Shown here in pieces: positions 9,815-21,655 of a stretch of DNA of 64,000 bases. Each line of letters opens with the position of its first letter. The first letter of the stretch is position 1. The stretch lies in assembly GCF_023856365.1 (NCBI RefSeq), contig NC_064539.1:20835019-20899018 (forward strand). The letters run 5' to 3'. The translations under genes and the position numbers were made by a program. This stretch comes from Brienomyrus brachyistius (lineage: Eukaryota; Chordata; Actinopteri; Osteoglossiformes; Mormyridae). A model generated the notes under the pieces. The model saw only the letters and a list, made by a program, of their open reading frames with translations, was not told the DNA's origin and did no database searches.

Positions 9815-9949
9815 ACACCTCTGGACCTCATCACGGAAAGTTCCGGCACCTCACAGGGAGTGGGGAGTGACCGGTCCGCAGGTGACCGGGCCGCCATCTG
9901 GCCGTGGGCCCTCGGCATGTCCTGCGTCCTGCTTGGACTGGCTCTATAG
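9815..9949 (+). CDS. gfra2: GDNF family receptor alpha-2, last coding exon (GPI signal)
   Basis: The acceptor cccacttccacag ends at 9814. The phase-0 reading frame gives TPLDLITESSGTSQGVG, SDRSAGDRAA, then the hydrophobic end IWPWALGMSCVLLGLAL and a TAG stop. Small residues (S, A, G, D) followed by a hydrophobic tail with no charged cytoplasmic end are what a GPI-attachment signal looks like, as expected for this family. It encodes 44 residues against roughly 58 in mammalian GFRA2. The LK...MC segment that normally opens the last exon is missing, and the remainder aligns loosely with the mammalian TTNIIPGS onward. The exon could have a different partner exon that I have not found, but the frame, GPI tail and following 3' UTR support it. 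Confidence 0.82.
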   Translation, partial: TPLDLITESSGTSQGVGSDRSAGDRAAIWPWALGMSCVLLGLAL

Positions 9950-10755
9950 GGCCCGTCGCGGGCCATGACACCGAGTAACTGGACGAGCATGCACTCAGCA
10001 TACAAACTGCCCTCCTGCGGAGACTGTCGGATACCCAGCCGTCCTGCTCTACCTTTCGTATGGAAAACAGTGACAACACAGGGAGGGGAAAATCTAAAAT
10101 AACCACTCTCACAAGGGCTGGGAGGAATAGAGAGAGAGAGAGAGAGGGAGCAGCTGCAGACTCCAAATCCTAAATCCAGGACTGGAAAGAAGACATCGCT
10201 ATGACCTGCATATGAATCAGTTCATGACCCCACCCCCTCGCACCTCATAATCAATCACAGGAGTGTCTATTGGCTCTCACAGCCCCACAGTTCCGCTTTC
10301 TCCTTATCTCTCTCCCACAGGGATGTAAGCTGCACACCCCTGAATTCCTGCACTCCTCTCAGCTGTTCACAAGATGTTGGGAAACCTTCAGGTGTAAACC
10401 TCTATTTGTGTGTAATGGTGTAGAGAAAACGAAACAAACAAAAAAAACCTGCAGCTCTTGGGGACTGTACTAATGAATTTTAAATGAAGAAAAAAAATTG
10501 ACCAAGACAGAAAGCAGAGGTTTTCAAACTCAAACTGAGCTCCATTGAGGAGCCTTTTACAGTCAAAAAGGAAGTTGGCCATTTTCCAACCTCAGTGTGT
10601 GTGTTATCCTTTCTCAGAGTAGATAAGAGATATTTCCCATTTATTGTACATATGTAAAACCTTTATACAAATCACAGATATATAACTATAAGTTACTCCC
10701 GGGGTCTAACAGGATGGTCAGAGTATCGAGAAAATAAAGCACTTTTGGGCAGCTT
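9950..10755 (+). other. gfra2: gfra2 3' UTR (inferred)
   Basis: Sequence from the stop to about 17 bases after the AATAAA signal. It includes a (GA)n stretch at 10129-10147 and no open frame of note. The true length depends on which polyadenylation site is used. Confidence 0.55.
10733..10738 (+). promoter_or_regulatory. gfra2: Polyadenylation signal AATAAA
   Basis: First canonical AATAAA downstream of the stop codon (gagaaaataaagcac), about 790 bp after it. A further AATAAA in cttatgaataaagaa near 12748 is a possible distal site. Confidence 0.55.
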
Positions 10756-11092
10756 GGTTGGGGATGGGTGCTATATGAACATTAATTAGATTGGAAGGAG
10801 GAGGTTGCATTCGACGTTCAACTGTGGAACTTGACAGTGCCAATAATGATCTGGTGTCTCGAGGTGTTATTATGTGTCATCATATTTCCTTTTTTTTGCC
10901 AACTGAGACATTTTTAAAAAGGCACACTAGAGCTGGTCTCCGTTTGCAGGGGACAGGAAACTGCCCGTATGTTTTCGTTATAGCGTGTGATCCATCGCGT
11001 GGCCTTACTTACCCGTCTTTGTTCGTTTCCTTTTACATAACGGCCCCTGAATTTCAAAGAGAGCCACCAGTGGGTGAGGGAGTACAAGGAGT

Positions 11093-11109
11093 GGGGGGGG
11101 GGGGGGGGG
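11093..11109 (+). repeat. Poly-G run, 17 bp
   Basis: Uninterrupted G homopolymer. Confidence 0.95.
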
Positions 11110-11954
11110 CATAGAGCTGGCAAGTGTTTGGAAGTTGCAGCTTTTAGCGAGCGAGCTAAAGCTGAAACCTATTACATCAACATTCCAGTGCTTAAAATAC
11201 AAATTAAATATCTCTTTTTAAAAGCAGAATCGAGCTTAGCTGTATTTTACTGTCTGACCTTCAACTCAATTGCTTTCTGATCTTTTTGTGTAATTAAATA
11301 ACAGTAAATAAATGCGGTAGAGATACTGCTGTTGTTATGGTTCGTTAATCGAGCAGGCAGCCTCACTACAAGCTGCCAGAGTACAAATGACAGCGTAAAG
11401 AACAATTACACAACTGCAGATTGCAACTGGACAGTGACGCGTTGTACGAAGAGTATGGAGGAGATGCGGTGGTGTAGCTTATGGGAAGCTGGCAGGAATT
11501 CTGACCTTGGTATGAGTGAGACACCAGCCGATCCGAACATTGGGATATCATGAATTATGGGATGTTGTTCACAATGGTGACCGCGCTTGGTGAGATGCTG
11601 CGATGTAGGGCTTATTCGGGACAGTCCTGAGGGACGTCAGTCAGTTATTGAGGTAGGTTAGTACTATAAAGGTTATTTGTTCAATCTTGGTCGAAATACT
11701 TTCCCTCAAATGTATTATTAAAATTACGACTCAGTGAGTTACTGTAGGGAAATTTGCTTTGAATGTGTTAGCTAAGCATTGAGACGGATTGGTGTGTTTG
11801 TGGTAGCACCCATGCTGAACTGAGTAAAACTATGACACATAAAAATGGATTTGTGTGATTACCAAAACGTGTACATTTGTCTATAAATCAACCAAATGTA
11901 TGTGTAAAAAATGTTTAGACAGCATTTCTGGGGTTACCAGGTAAGATATCAGGT

Positions 11955-12125
11955 ATCTTCAGTTTAATTTTGTTTGTATAGCTCTTTGTCACAAAGCACT
12001 TTACAGAGTCCCAAAGTCCCCAGAGAGTAAGTCTGAGGTGACAATGGCAAGGTGAACCTCCCTGAGAGAGCAAGAAGCCTTGTGAGGCCCATCCTCATGT
12101 GGCTGGCAGCAAGTAGTACAAGCTT
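11955..12125. mobile_element. Degraded interspersed repeat (LINE or SINE tail)
   Basis: Contains tttgtatagctctttgtcac, aaagcactttacagag, tgaggtgacaatggcaagg and ctccctgagag in order. From memory this matches a very common teleost retroposon tail (fuller form: tagcgctttacagaa ... gacagtggcaaggaaaaactcc). Family not assigned. Confidence 0.5.
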
Positions 12126-13044
12126 TCATCATTGGGTCGTCTTTTTTGGTTTTTGTTGTTATTGAACAATGAAGCTAAGCTGTCGCGTTGATAGCTGGGG
12201 TCATCGCCAAGCCATTCACCTTGTGTGTCTCTGACTCATAGCTCAGAGAGAAGACAGAAAGACTCACTGCAAGTTCTTGGGTGATACTTTCTGTCAGGCA
12301 AGCGTTTCTGCTGGCATTTACCGTAACACAAGAACATTTTGAGTAAATAGCTTATAGACCTTTGAACCAAATATTTCATAGTAAATATTGGCACCTTTTT
12401 TGTTACCCCCCTGCTTTTGCCAGACTTGCTTGGGGAACCTTTCCACAGATTTCATGGTCCCATATTAAAGTCAGCTTAAGGTCACAGACATGGCAGCTGT
12501 ACAGCAACAAAAATGAGCAGATACGAGTTTCCAGCAAACTGAACCCGGACTTAAATGCCTTTGGTAATAAGCTAAAAGAGTCATTCTAACTGACCATGCT
12601 GTTGCCTCCAGGACTGTGAGCATCAGTAGAGGCTGATATTGATTTAACATTTGTTCAAAACGTATGTTACGTGGACTGAAATGTCACCTACCTTTGCTGA
12701 CAGCAGCAAGGTCCTGCAGACGTTGTAGTATTGTGCTTGGTTCTTATGAATAAAGAAAAAATGTATTTGTTCAGATCGTATTTCTGCACTTGTTTTAAGA
12801 ATGTCACCTTCCCCAAATCTGGACCTCAGCAGAATGTGTTTTAGTCCAACTGCTGACTAGAGAGTTTAGCAGGGAGTGTGGAGTTGAACGTTTACCTGAC
12901 AGGTCTTCTCTGCCCACCATGCATCTCCTTACCCTGTTTACAATGAAAACGCTTCATTGCTAGCTGGGGAACTCCAATGAAAACTTCTTTCAATTTTTTA
13001 AATATTTTTTACACATCTAATATGACACCCAAAGCACTGGTGGT

Positions 13045-13170
13045 ATGGTGGTTAGCATACCTGATTTCCAAGCAGTTGATTCAGGTTTGAGTCTTGACCA
13101 ATTTGAGGCTCTAGGGGTTGGGACTTTTTATCTCTGATCAGAAGGTTGCTGGGTCAGTTCCCATCATACA
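13045..13170 (+). mobile_element. tRNA-derived SINE fragment
   Basis: A-box-like ggtatggtggttagcatacc and B-box-like ggtttgagtc lie at tRNA-like spacing, followed by gaaggttgctgggtcagttcc. Degenerate. Confidence 0.5.
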
Positions 13171-13254
13171 AGAGTCGGATTAAACATCACAGGTGTTGTG
13201 TCAAAGCTCAAAAAGAACCCGGGGTCAAGTCCTGCTGATGATTTGGTGACATGT

Positions 13255-13445
13255 AGGCATGGTGTTTGGCTCAGTAGGTTAGGACCCTATCCCAGCAGGC
13301 CAAATCCCAAGGTTGGCAGAGTGGTGTCGTTGTTGGGCCTTTCAGCAGGGTTCTTATCTCCAGCTACTCCAGGGAATGACTGACCCTGCTTTTTCAACTG
13401 TATGTCACATTGGATAGAAGTGATGCTACATAAATAAATATACAC
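13255..13445 (+). mobile_element. tRNA-derived SINE (GTTTGGCTCAG-type head)
   Basis: Starts gtgtttggctcagtaggtta and continues aaggttggcagagtgg, ttgggcctttcagcagggttctt, cactcc-like and gctgaccctg motifs. It ends in an A-rich ataaataaata tail. Related heads are at 40108 (plus) and 39640-39750 (minus). Confidence 0.6.
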
Positions 13446-14694
13446 AATGAGTATAAATAAGGAAGATGCATTAGCAAGAGTGAAGCCCAGCTTCAAAATA
13501 ATATGCAAGCAGGCTGCCAAAAGTAACTGTAAAAAGGCTACTTGTGTTTTTTTTTTCTTTCGCTGGTTCGGCATTAACAGTTAGGTTGGCCCTATAAAGA
13601 AGAGGCCGACTCATGTTTGCCAAACAACAGGCTTATTAGGGACAGAAGCTCAGGTTGCGTCATGAGCATATGTCTCCCATGACGACGTCTCCCTGGGTGA
13701 ATGGTGCCTAAAGCTGCACTTTAATGATTAAGGTGAAGACATCGGCCCAACTAGCAAAGGTAATAAATACGCAGGAGCCAATGTGAGTCAGAGAATTGAC
13801 CAAGTAATCAAAACAAATCTCCCAGACTGAATGAATGTTTAAAAAGGATCATTCGGGAGCTTAGGTAATGATAACCTGTATATCCATAGACGTGACAAGC
13901 TGTAGACAGCAATGTATGACCTCTGTCTCTGAACTAGCCATTGATAGGTCAGGCTGAGAATATAAATGACTAAAAAAGCATGAAATGATTCTTAGGTGAC
14001 ACTAAACATTAAAGGACGCAGCCTCATGTCAAAGTTAGAGAGACAGCCAGTCTTTATTTAAAGTGTTCATTTAAATTTCTGTGTTTATTTTTATTGACTA
14101 TTTTGTGTAATTCTCGTTTAGCTCTTTTCATTCCGACGTTATGATATCTAAGATGCACGATGGTCACTTGGAACTGTAGATCTTGAGAAATGGTTCCTTG
14201 TGCTTTTCATTTGAGGTCATCATATCAGTATCTACAGAATCTGACTAGTTCATTGTTCCAGAAATTTCTTTGCTCTCTGGAGTCCTGACTTCAGCATGGC
14301 AACCAAGCGCAAGTGTAAACCTTCTATGCTTATTTTTCGCTTTTGTTCCACAAAGTGTAGGAAACTGAACGACAGGCGTACAAAAATGTTCCGCTTGCCC
14401 CAGTGATCTATTTAAAACCTTCTACCCAAACAAATCCACTCACACATCTAGTAACATTGTTCATTTCCAGAACCAAAACATCTTCCTCTAGGGTATCCAG
14501 AATGGTAGGGTGAGAAAATAAATGCATATCATCCTGTACCTCTGAGTTAATTTAAAACACGTCCTCTGCAGAAGAGACTTCCTGTCTTAAAAAAGCATCC
14601 CCCTGTTCTTCAGAAAACTCCTCATGTATAATACATCAATATTAACCAGTGAAAGCGAATTGACTGTGATGGTAAATCACATGTTCAGCTTACA

Positions 14695-14840
14695 TATCTA
14701 AGCCTGTATGTGTTTGAATGTGATGGATTGGCATCCCATTCAGAATATTCCTTGCTCTGTCCCCTTGCTCCCTGCTATAGGGTCCAGTCATGGCATGACC
14801 CTACATTGGGTGGATAGTTATGGAAAATGATAGATGAACA
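14695..14840 (+). mobile_element. SINE tail, (TGGA)-type family
   Basis: gtgatggattggcatcccat ... ccctgctatagggtccag ... tggatagttatggaaaatgat is the diverged 3' body of the SINE whose fullest copy is at 47411-47778. Confidence 0.6.
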
Positions 14841-16282
14841 GAGGCAGTACGAACCGGACCCAGTAACACACTTCCTGCAAGTGCTCTATGGAGCTGGTAC
14901 CAGGCTCTGGTTTAGGCTTAGGTGGAGCAGTTGGGCCTGGGAGGATAGCCTTTGGGGATGCAGAGGCAGTGTGGTGTACTGCGGGGTCCAGTCATCCCCA
15001 GGGCGTGATGGCCTTCAGAGGCACACCAATGAGGGGTATGGCCCCAGGGGGCGCACCATCAGGGCAAAACCATGTCAGGCCGGAAAAGGAGGTGCAGGGT
15101 AGCATCAGGGCTGCAACACGAGGCCTGTCCCATCAGCAGCTTCTGGTCTTCTCGGGGATGCTGTAACCTCGGGAATGTTGCCTCCCTAGGTGCCTTGTGC
15201 ATCTGTGTTTATGTCAACAGCCACTCTCCTCAGAGAAGATTAATTTTCTGTTGGTGCCAAACGTATCTCTGTGCCCCCCCTTCCGTGCTCTAACCCCCGT
15301 GAACCCCCCATCCGCTGATCCTCCTACTACCAATCCGATACACGTACGCCTGCTCACCTGTCGTCTTGCTACGGTGCCGGGGCCTGTGGGGGAAATAGGA
15401 CATTTCAACACTGGGCTAACTGGGGCCAGCTAATCCTCTGAGCAGTGGCTGTAGTTTTTGAAATGTGGTAGCTAAGTGGCTAAGTGACTTCCACAGGGCT
15501 GCCCCCGCCCCATAAATAAATGAAAGGGGATGTGCCCCCCACCCCTACTGTCACATTTTACATGGTCTACCCTGGGTATGAATAATCCTGCAGAGAAGTA
15601 TATTTTCCTTGTTTGAAAACAAGTAGCCTGACTTCGACAACAATGGGAAGCCATATCATATAAGCATCCCACTCGTCCGATTTGGCCCTGAGCTTAAGAC
15701 CTACTGGCGCACCATTCCCCTTTTCACTACACCGGCGCGAAAGGAGTGAAGTCTGGTCCACACTCCAAAGTGGCATCTTAGCGACGCCTGATTTCACCGC
15801 ATGTGACACCCAACAGCCACCAGCACCTGCCCCCTTCTTAATCTGGCTTTATAATTACAGCTCATGGCGAGCTCCACATCTGTTCTGTGTCTGTTGTTGA
15901 AAGGAGGGATTTTCATTCATCCCCTATTTAATACCGTAAAGATCGATGCGGATCAGATGGCAGATGTTACGTCTGGGTTTGCCAAAGCAGAGGTGCGCCA
16001 GGAGTCGCCTCTTGAACGAACCGTCACGCTTATTGCAAATGAACAACCGAGCAGAACTTCTGATTGGAGTTTGGAGTGCAAACATCTGGATACACAGCAC
16101 CATGCAACTAACAAAACAAACTACATGTAACAAATATCTAGCAAACTAGCATGAGTCTGTAGCAACCAAAGAAAAATAAAAACGAAAGCATTACTGCAAT
16201 GTAACCGTTAGTAATAGGATGGTAGCGTTTCTGGTCTGTACATGTATTTAATGTTCAGATAAATATCAGTTTCTGGGGTAAT

Positions 16283-16346
16283 ACGGAGAACCTCTGAGCC
16301 GAACACGGAGAACCTCTGAGCCGAGCACGGAGAACCTCTGAGCCAA
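16283..16346. repeat. Short tandem repeat, 22-bp unit, 3 copies
   Basis: cggagaacctctgagccgaaca occurs three times in succession with two or three changes in total. Confidence 0.9.
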
Positions 16347-18267
16347 TCTGACTTCTTACGGGAAGAATTTTATGTAAAGTACAGTTCTTTGCAAATGTCT
16401 TATGCAGTCAAAGAAAATGTTTAAAGCTGTTTATTTGGGTGGTAACCATACTGTAATAACTGGTGTATGTTTGCTCAGAGGAAAAAGCATTAGAAACACA
16501 CGCAAATTAAATGTAACACAGTAAAAAATGAACAAGAATTCCTTCTGTTCCCCAAAAAGTTACTGATATCCTGTTGGATGGCTGGATGGACGCCGCTTCA
16601 GTTCCCAAACCTCTCCTCAGGGGCACCTCAGCCGTTCCATGTATTTACCTTTCACCACCAACTTTGCCAATTAATTAATTAAGGAAGTTAAGTACGTCAG
16701 CAAGGCATTGATTGGCCAAAACCAGGTGGGGTAGTGGTCTAGTCAAAAAAGACATTGGTATTTTGGATGGTTACTGCAAGGTTTGCTGGGTGATTTTAGC
16801 AGAGGCTTTGAAATGGAAAAGTTGACACATTTGTACAGGCATAATATCATAGTTTTACACCAACGTGATTTTTTAATCAGCTAAAGTGGTGAAGAATTTT
16901 AAATTCAGTAGTACCTAATTTGATAAATAGAATTAGGTGTATCCCAGAAAATTCACTGTAAAACTGTGAATCTCATATAATGCAGCTGATTTATATGGGA
17001 TGACAGATAGCAGGGCTTCCACAGGTGGTGGAAACAAAAGAATCATCACCCTCCTTTTAGTATCTGCCCAACCGACCCTCGACCTTCCAGCAGAGCTGTG
17101 GAAGACTGTGTTTAGCGTCACATGACAATTAGCAATCCTGTCAAAGTGGCCATTCTGTAATCCCACAAGTGCTTAAATGGATTTTAAGGACTCCATTAAA
17201 TTCCCCGTGATTTACACATGGAGACACCAGGTAATGTGGTCTCCGTCTGGCTACTGGCTGAGCAGAGAGACCCAGGGTAAACAGTACAGAGGCAATTCTG
17301 TGGCCAGCTCTGGAAAAGGAAGCCGTTCCATTCCGTCTGTGCGAGAAACAGGGGGCCGAAGAAAGAACGGTTAAAGGAAAAGGTTTTAACATCAAACACT
17401 GTGGAGGATCAACAGAAGGAGGTTTATCTTCATCACATATTTTTTTTTATGGGTAGATGATGCACCGTCGAGAGGGGTTGGGGGTGTCAGAGATTTGGCT
17501 GGGGGTGTCAGGCTGGAAGATAACATCTGTGAGGGTGTCCACTGGCTAGCTAAGACAGGGGGGGGGGGTATGGAGAACATGTGATGTTAATTTAAAATAA
17601 CGACCATAAAAGGCACCAATGGTGGGGGGCATCTGCGTTAAATCATATGGAGCATGAAGGAAATTTCACCGCTAGCACTCCAATGCACCTTGCTGTGCTC
17701 TTCAACAGAGCCTGCAGCCATAGCTACATTGCTTACTGAGATTGCTAGACTGAGTTATTTACGTGCATAAGCGGACAGAAAACATGCCTGGTAAACGTGC
17801 TCTGCAACATATTAGGCAGGAAATTCTGAAAGAAGAGGAGAGGATTTGAGATTGCAGTATCCACTATAAATTAAAACTACCAATGGTGAAAAGGGGTCCT
17901 GCTGAAATGAAGAAAGGCTACAGGAGACTGAGCGACTGGGGTCCTGTAGGTTGTACTGTAAATTAGCACTGCGGTTCCCACCAGTGTGCAGGGTCTCTTC
18001 AAGTCACAGCCTTCAGTCAGTCGAGTTTTTCTCAGCAGCGTCCGACTGCAGTGGACTAAAAATACCCAGATCAGGACTTTCAGGCGTGGCGTGCGAAGTG
18101 TGTTCACTGTGCCGTCCGGAGTTTGGGACGTGACTGTCCGGCCCCCGCCCCCGCCTGCCCACCTGCCCACCCGGCTGTGTCTGCCTCACTCACCCTAATG
18201 TCATCCACACCACTCCAACTGTGCGGGAACGCACACACAGCGGGCACTGAGCTGTAAACAGGAATTT

Positions 18268-18269
<2 letters not shown>

Positions 18270-18297
<28 letters not shown>
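18270..18297. repeat. Microsatellite (TG)14
   Basis: Pure dinucleotide run. Confidence 0.97.
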
Positions 18298-18300
<3 letters not shown>

Positions 18301-20767
18301 TGAACTCAGGCGAGTGCTAAAACAAAGGAAAATACACCCCATGTATAAAATGAAAGACGGACTTAAACAGAAGTAAATATATCTCACACTCACATACTCA
18401 CTCAATTCAGATCAGCCATTCTGATACACACATATATAAAGTGGTATACAGGGACACTGAGCCAGATCAGGCACTCAAGTCTGTCCATTAGGTATGAAAT
18501 CTGAATTATATAGCTGCACACAGTTATAAAGGAACACGGCAATGTGAAGCCTCTTGCAGCGGTTCAAAGCCTAGTGACATGTTCGGCATAAAGCGAGATC
18601 ATCATAATGACATTGTCATGAAACAGAACAACAGAAACAGCAGCAGTATTCCAGAAACATTTGGGAATGCTATAGAAAATGGATGGATGATACTGTCACC
18701 TCATCCAATTTGAGTTTGAAGCCTGTTTGCTACTCACATGACTAATGTTAATTGCGTTTTTTTTTTTTTGTCTGCGTTCTGATGAATTTTCATTTACTTG
18801 TTATATTGCTGCTGGATCCACTGTTAAGTGCTTTGGGGAGAACATTTTCTGGGAGGGCACAATGAAGATGAATTGAGCTGAAATCCGTTAGTGATGGAGC
18901 TCGCTGCCTGAGATTTGGACAGGAGAGGAGGAACGGAAACGCAGGAACCTAACAGCACCGTTGGGATCAGGGGCGAGATCGGAACCTGTAAAACAACAGC
19001 AGAATCAGCGCCAGGGTTCCAAGGACTGGGTCAGTATCAGTCCCCTGGCTGGAGAGTTTGTCGTGGGAACTTGGTAGCGGGGCTGGAAACAGAATCCTGA
19101 CAGTAGCTTGAGCTGGGAGAGCAGTCCATTTCCCCTGACCCAGCACCAATACCTAGCAGTCGCCTGCAGTCTTCAGTTCAGCCTCCACCCCATGCGGCGC
19201 AGACATCGCATCAGCTACAGAGTATCAGTCGCAGGGAGACGAGGCATGTCGTGCTGTTACATGCCAGCGCCTCAGCCGTTATATATAGAAGCCCTGAACA
19301 GCCACTCTCCCCTGGCGATTACTCATCACCTTTTTTTCTACTCAGAAAAAACAGAAGTAGATGTATTAATAGATGCATTAAGTCTCTCCTTTTTTTGACT
19401 GATTTTCAGTAAGTTTCTCCTGGATCGATTTAGTTTGTGAGGCAGCTTCACGACAAAAGGCCGACCAGTAATTAGAATGTGACAAGCTAGTGTCAGACAA
19501 GTTACCGATCATGGTCTTGACTGAGGGACCTTGGGACTTAGTGTAAGAAAGGGACTCTCACTGGCAAGACTGATATGCCTGCAACAGCCCTGAACAGCTT
19601 AATGAAGATGTCATATAAATAAAGAAAAAAACAAAAAACAAATGCCAAGTTCTCGCTGGCAGAGGATCACCCGTGAAACAGTGAGTAACAGTTGGCCTGG
19701 GAACCACAGCATCCCAGTCCAGTAAATTACACACCAATCAAGGAAACTCTGTCTATATTTACAGCTGGAGGTCAATTTAGGCTTAGAAGCTCCTTGGGGT
19801 TGGAACTGGTGACCATTAGTGCACCATATTTGTAAACTACAGCACTATTTGTCACCAGAACTGCCCCAACTGCAGTGGTTAAAGGCTTGAAGTTGTCAGT
19901 TCTCTCACCCATTACTCATTAAGCTAGCAGCGGTTTAGCTGCCAATGTGTCTTACGCACGCATTAATAAAGCGTAATTCTAGGTGTCTTCTTCAGGCAAC
20001 AGACCAGCAGCACTCTGTGTAACGTCTCAACTACTCACCCCCTACCATGTATGGTTTGTCCAAAGCATAGACATACAGAGAGAAGTTTATCCATGGGAGG
20101 GGCTGGTGAGAAGGCGGGGGGGTGGCAGTTGTTTGTCCGCTTATCCAGCCTGTGACTGATGTGTCATAATTCGACGGATTTGGAGGCTCCCGCATAAGCC
20201 GCCACAGTGGGGTGGCATTTCAGGAGACGTTTATCTGTCGACCCACACAGACGCGGCACACGGACGCGCACACACAAGCACGTACAGAGACAATATGCCG
20301 ACACGGAAGGCGGGAACTGGGGGCATCACACAGCTGATGACATTATCTGTCCTTGTCCTTCAGGAACTGCACAGCTGTCGCTCGCCCCGCACATCTGGCA
20401 TCCACAGCTGAACCATTAAGTCTGCTTTGGATTCCCTCCAAAGAGATCTGTGTCAGATAATTCCAGTCCTCCTCCTGCTCCCCAGGCCGTGGTTCCCACT
20501 GGGGTAAGAAGCGTGAAGGCGAAGCAGCCGATCGCCAATCCACCTCCTGATAAGCCGTCAATAGTGCTGTAGGGGCTGACATGCACCTAGACCTGGATGG
20601 ATAACAGAAGACAAACCAGCCTGACAGGAAGCAGGAAGCAAACACTTGCTTACAAATCTACTGAAAAGCTGGAACAGGGTGTGAAATGCAAATACAATCA
20701 TAGAGCTGTGATCTGAAAATCTTCTTTGATCTGTTTTAAATTGGAAACGGCAAAGAGACAACTTTAT

Positions 20768-20793
20768 AATTATTATTATTATTATTATTATTT
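20768..20793. repeat. Microsatellite (ATT)n
   Basis: About eight ATT units, just upstream of the Tc1 relic. Confidence 0.95.
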
Positions 20794-20829
20794 GAAATAT
20801 TTTCTCGTGCCAAATTTGGTGCCTTCAGA

Positions 20830-21172
20830 AAAAGTTGGGACAGTAATTAGGAACAATGCGAAATGTGGATGTCACGCTTTGCGGCATGGATGGAAGGTCC
20901 AGTCATCTACAAGCAAGGGTGGGTTGAGGCTCGCCACTTTACGCAAAACTCTGTGATTGAGTAATCCAACAATTTAAGACCATTTCTTAAAGTGCGATTA
21001 CAAGGAATTTGGGGATTTCACCCTCTACAGTGTTTAATGTTATTAAAAGATTTGAGGAATCCAGAGAAATCACTGTGCGTGAAGGACAAGTTCAGAAACC
21101 AATACTAAATGTGTGTAATCTTCGATCCCTGAGACTGCAGTAAAAAACCGCCCATGAGTCTCAGCACTCAGC
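20830..21172 (+). pseudogene. Tc1-like transposase fragment
   Basis: Contains ggctcgccactttacgcaaa, caacaatttaagaccatttc, acaaggaatttggggatttc, aaaagatttgaggaatccag and aatcttcgatccctgagac in the order found in a widespread teleost Tc1-like transposase (recognised from memory). This is the N-terminal DNA-binding region only. The frame is broken by stops and shifts, and the catalytic region and right end are absent, so it is a dead 5' fragment. Confidence 0.72.
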
Positions 21173-21429
21173 ACTACAAGCACTAAATTTGGAATACAGA
21201 TGCTCCTCTGCTTACGAACTTTCAACTTACGAACTTTTAGACATACAAGCAAAGAGGACTGCAAATCCAAATTGTGTTCATCGGGCTCCCGTTTCCTGTC
21301 CGCAACATCAAGTTTTTTTTTCTGCGCACCAATTCCGGCCTAGTGCGACTCCTGGACGCTATTCCCGCCGCGTAGCAACATAGCGTGCATACTCACAGCG
21401 TCCCACTTCTTAGTACTTGCTAATACCCT

Positions 21430-21655
21430 TAAACGATGTTGAATAATGACTGTTCACGTGGGTTTTCACCGGGTCTCCTCCCACAGTTGATTGACAAGTC
21501 TAAATTGGCCCTGTGACTGTCTGTACCCTGCGATGTCTTGGCAACTGCCCAGGGTTGGTTTCCTACCTGCGCCCATTCTTGCTGGGTTAGGCTCCGGTCC
21601 CCCCTGTTACCCCAGTTGGGATTGAGTGGTTTAAAAAAAAAAGATGGAAATAAAA
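21430..21655 (+). mobile_element. SINE tail, (TGGA)-type family
   Basis: tgttcacgtgggttttcacc, ctcctcccacagt, aaattggccctgtgactgtctg, gctgggttaggctccgg and gagtggtttaaaaaa follow the order of the family's 3' body. Confidence 0.65.

Larger units (their letters stand above)
10756..16282. other. Intergenic flank, first part
   Basis: No exon recognised. It holds a G run, a degraded interspersed repeat at 11955, tRNA-like SINE pieces at 13045 and 13255, and a SINE tail at 14695. Overlapping frames at 14827-15293 (G-rich, about 90 codons) have no familiar domain or splice context. Confidence 0.6.

Noticed and set aside
14827..15293. Overlapping G-rich frames
   Set aside because: Low-complexity translation (GGAVGPG-like) in competing frames; no homology recognised.
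21189..21383. Repeat-like cttacgaacttt stretch after the Tc1 relic
   Set aside because: It looks like a known kind of vertebrate repeat (gcttacgaactttcaactta), but I could not define ends or a second copy in the window.
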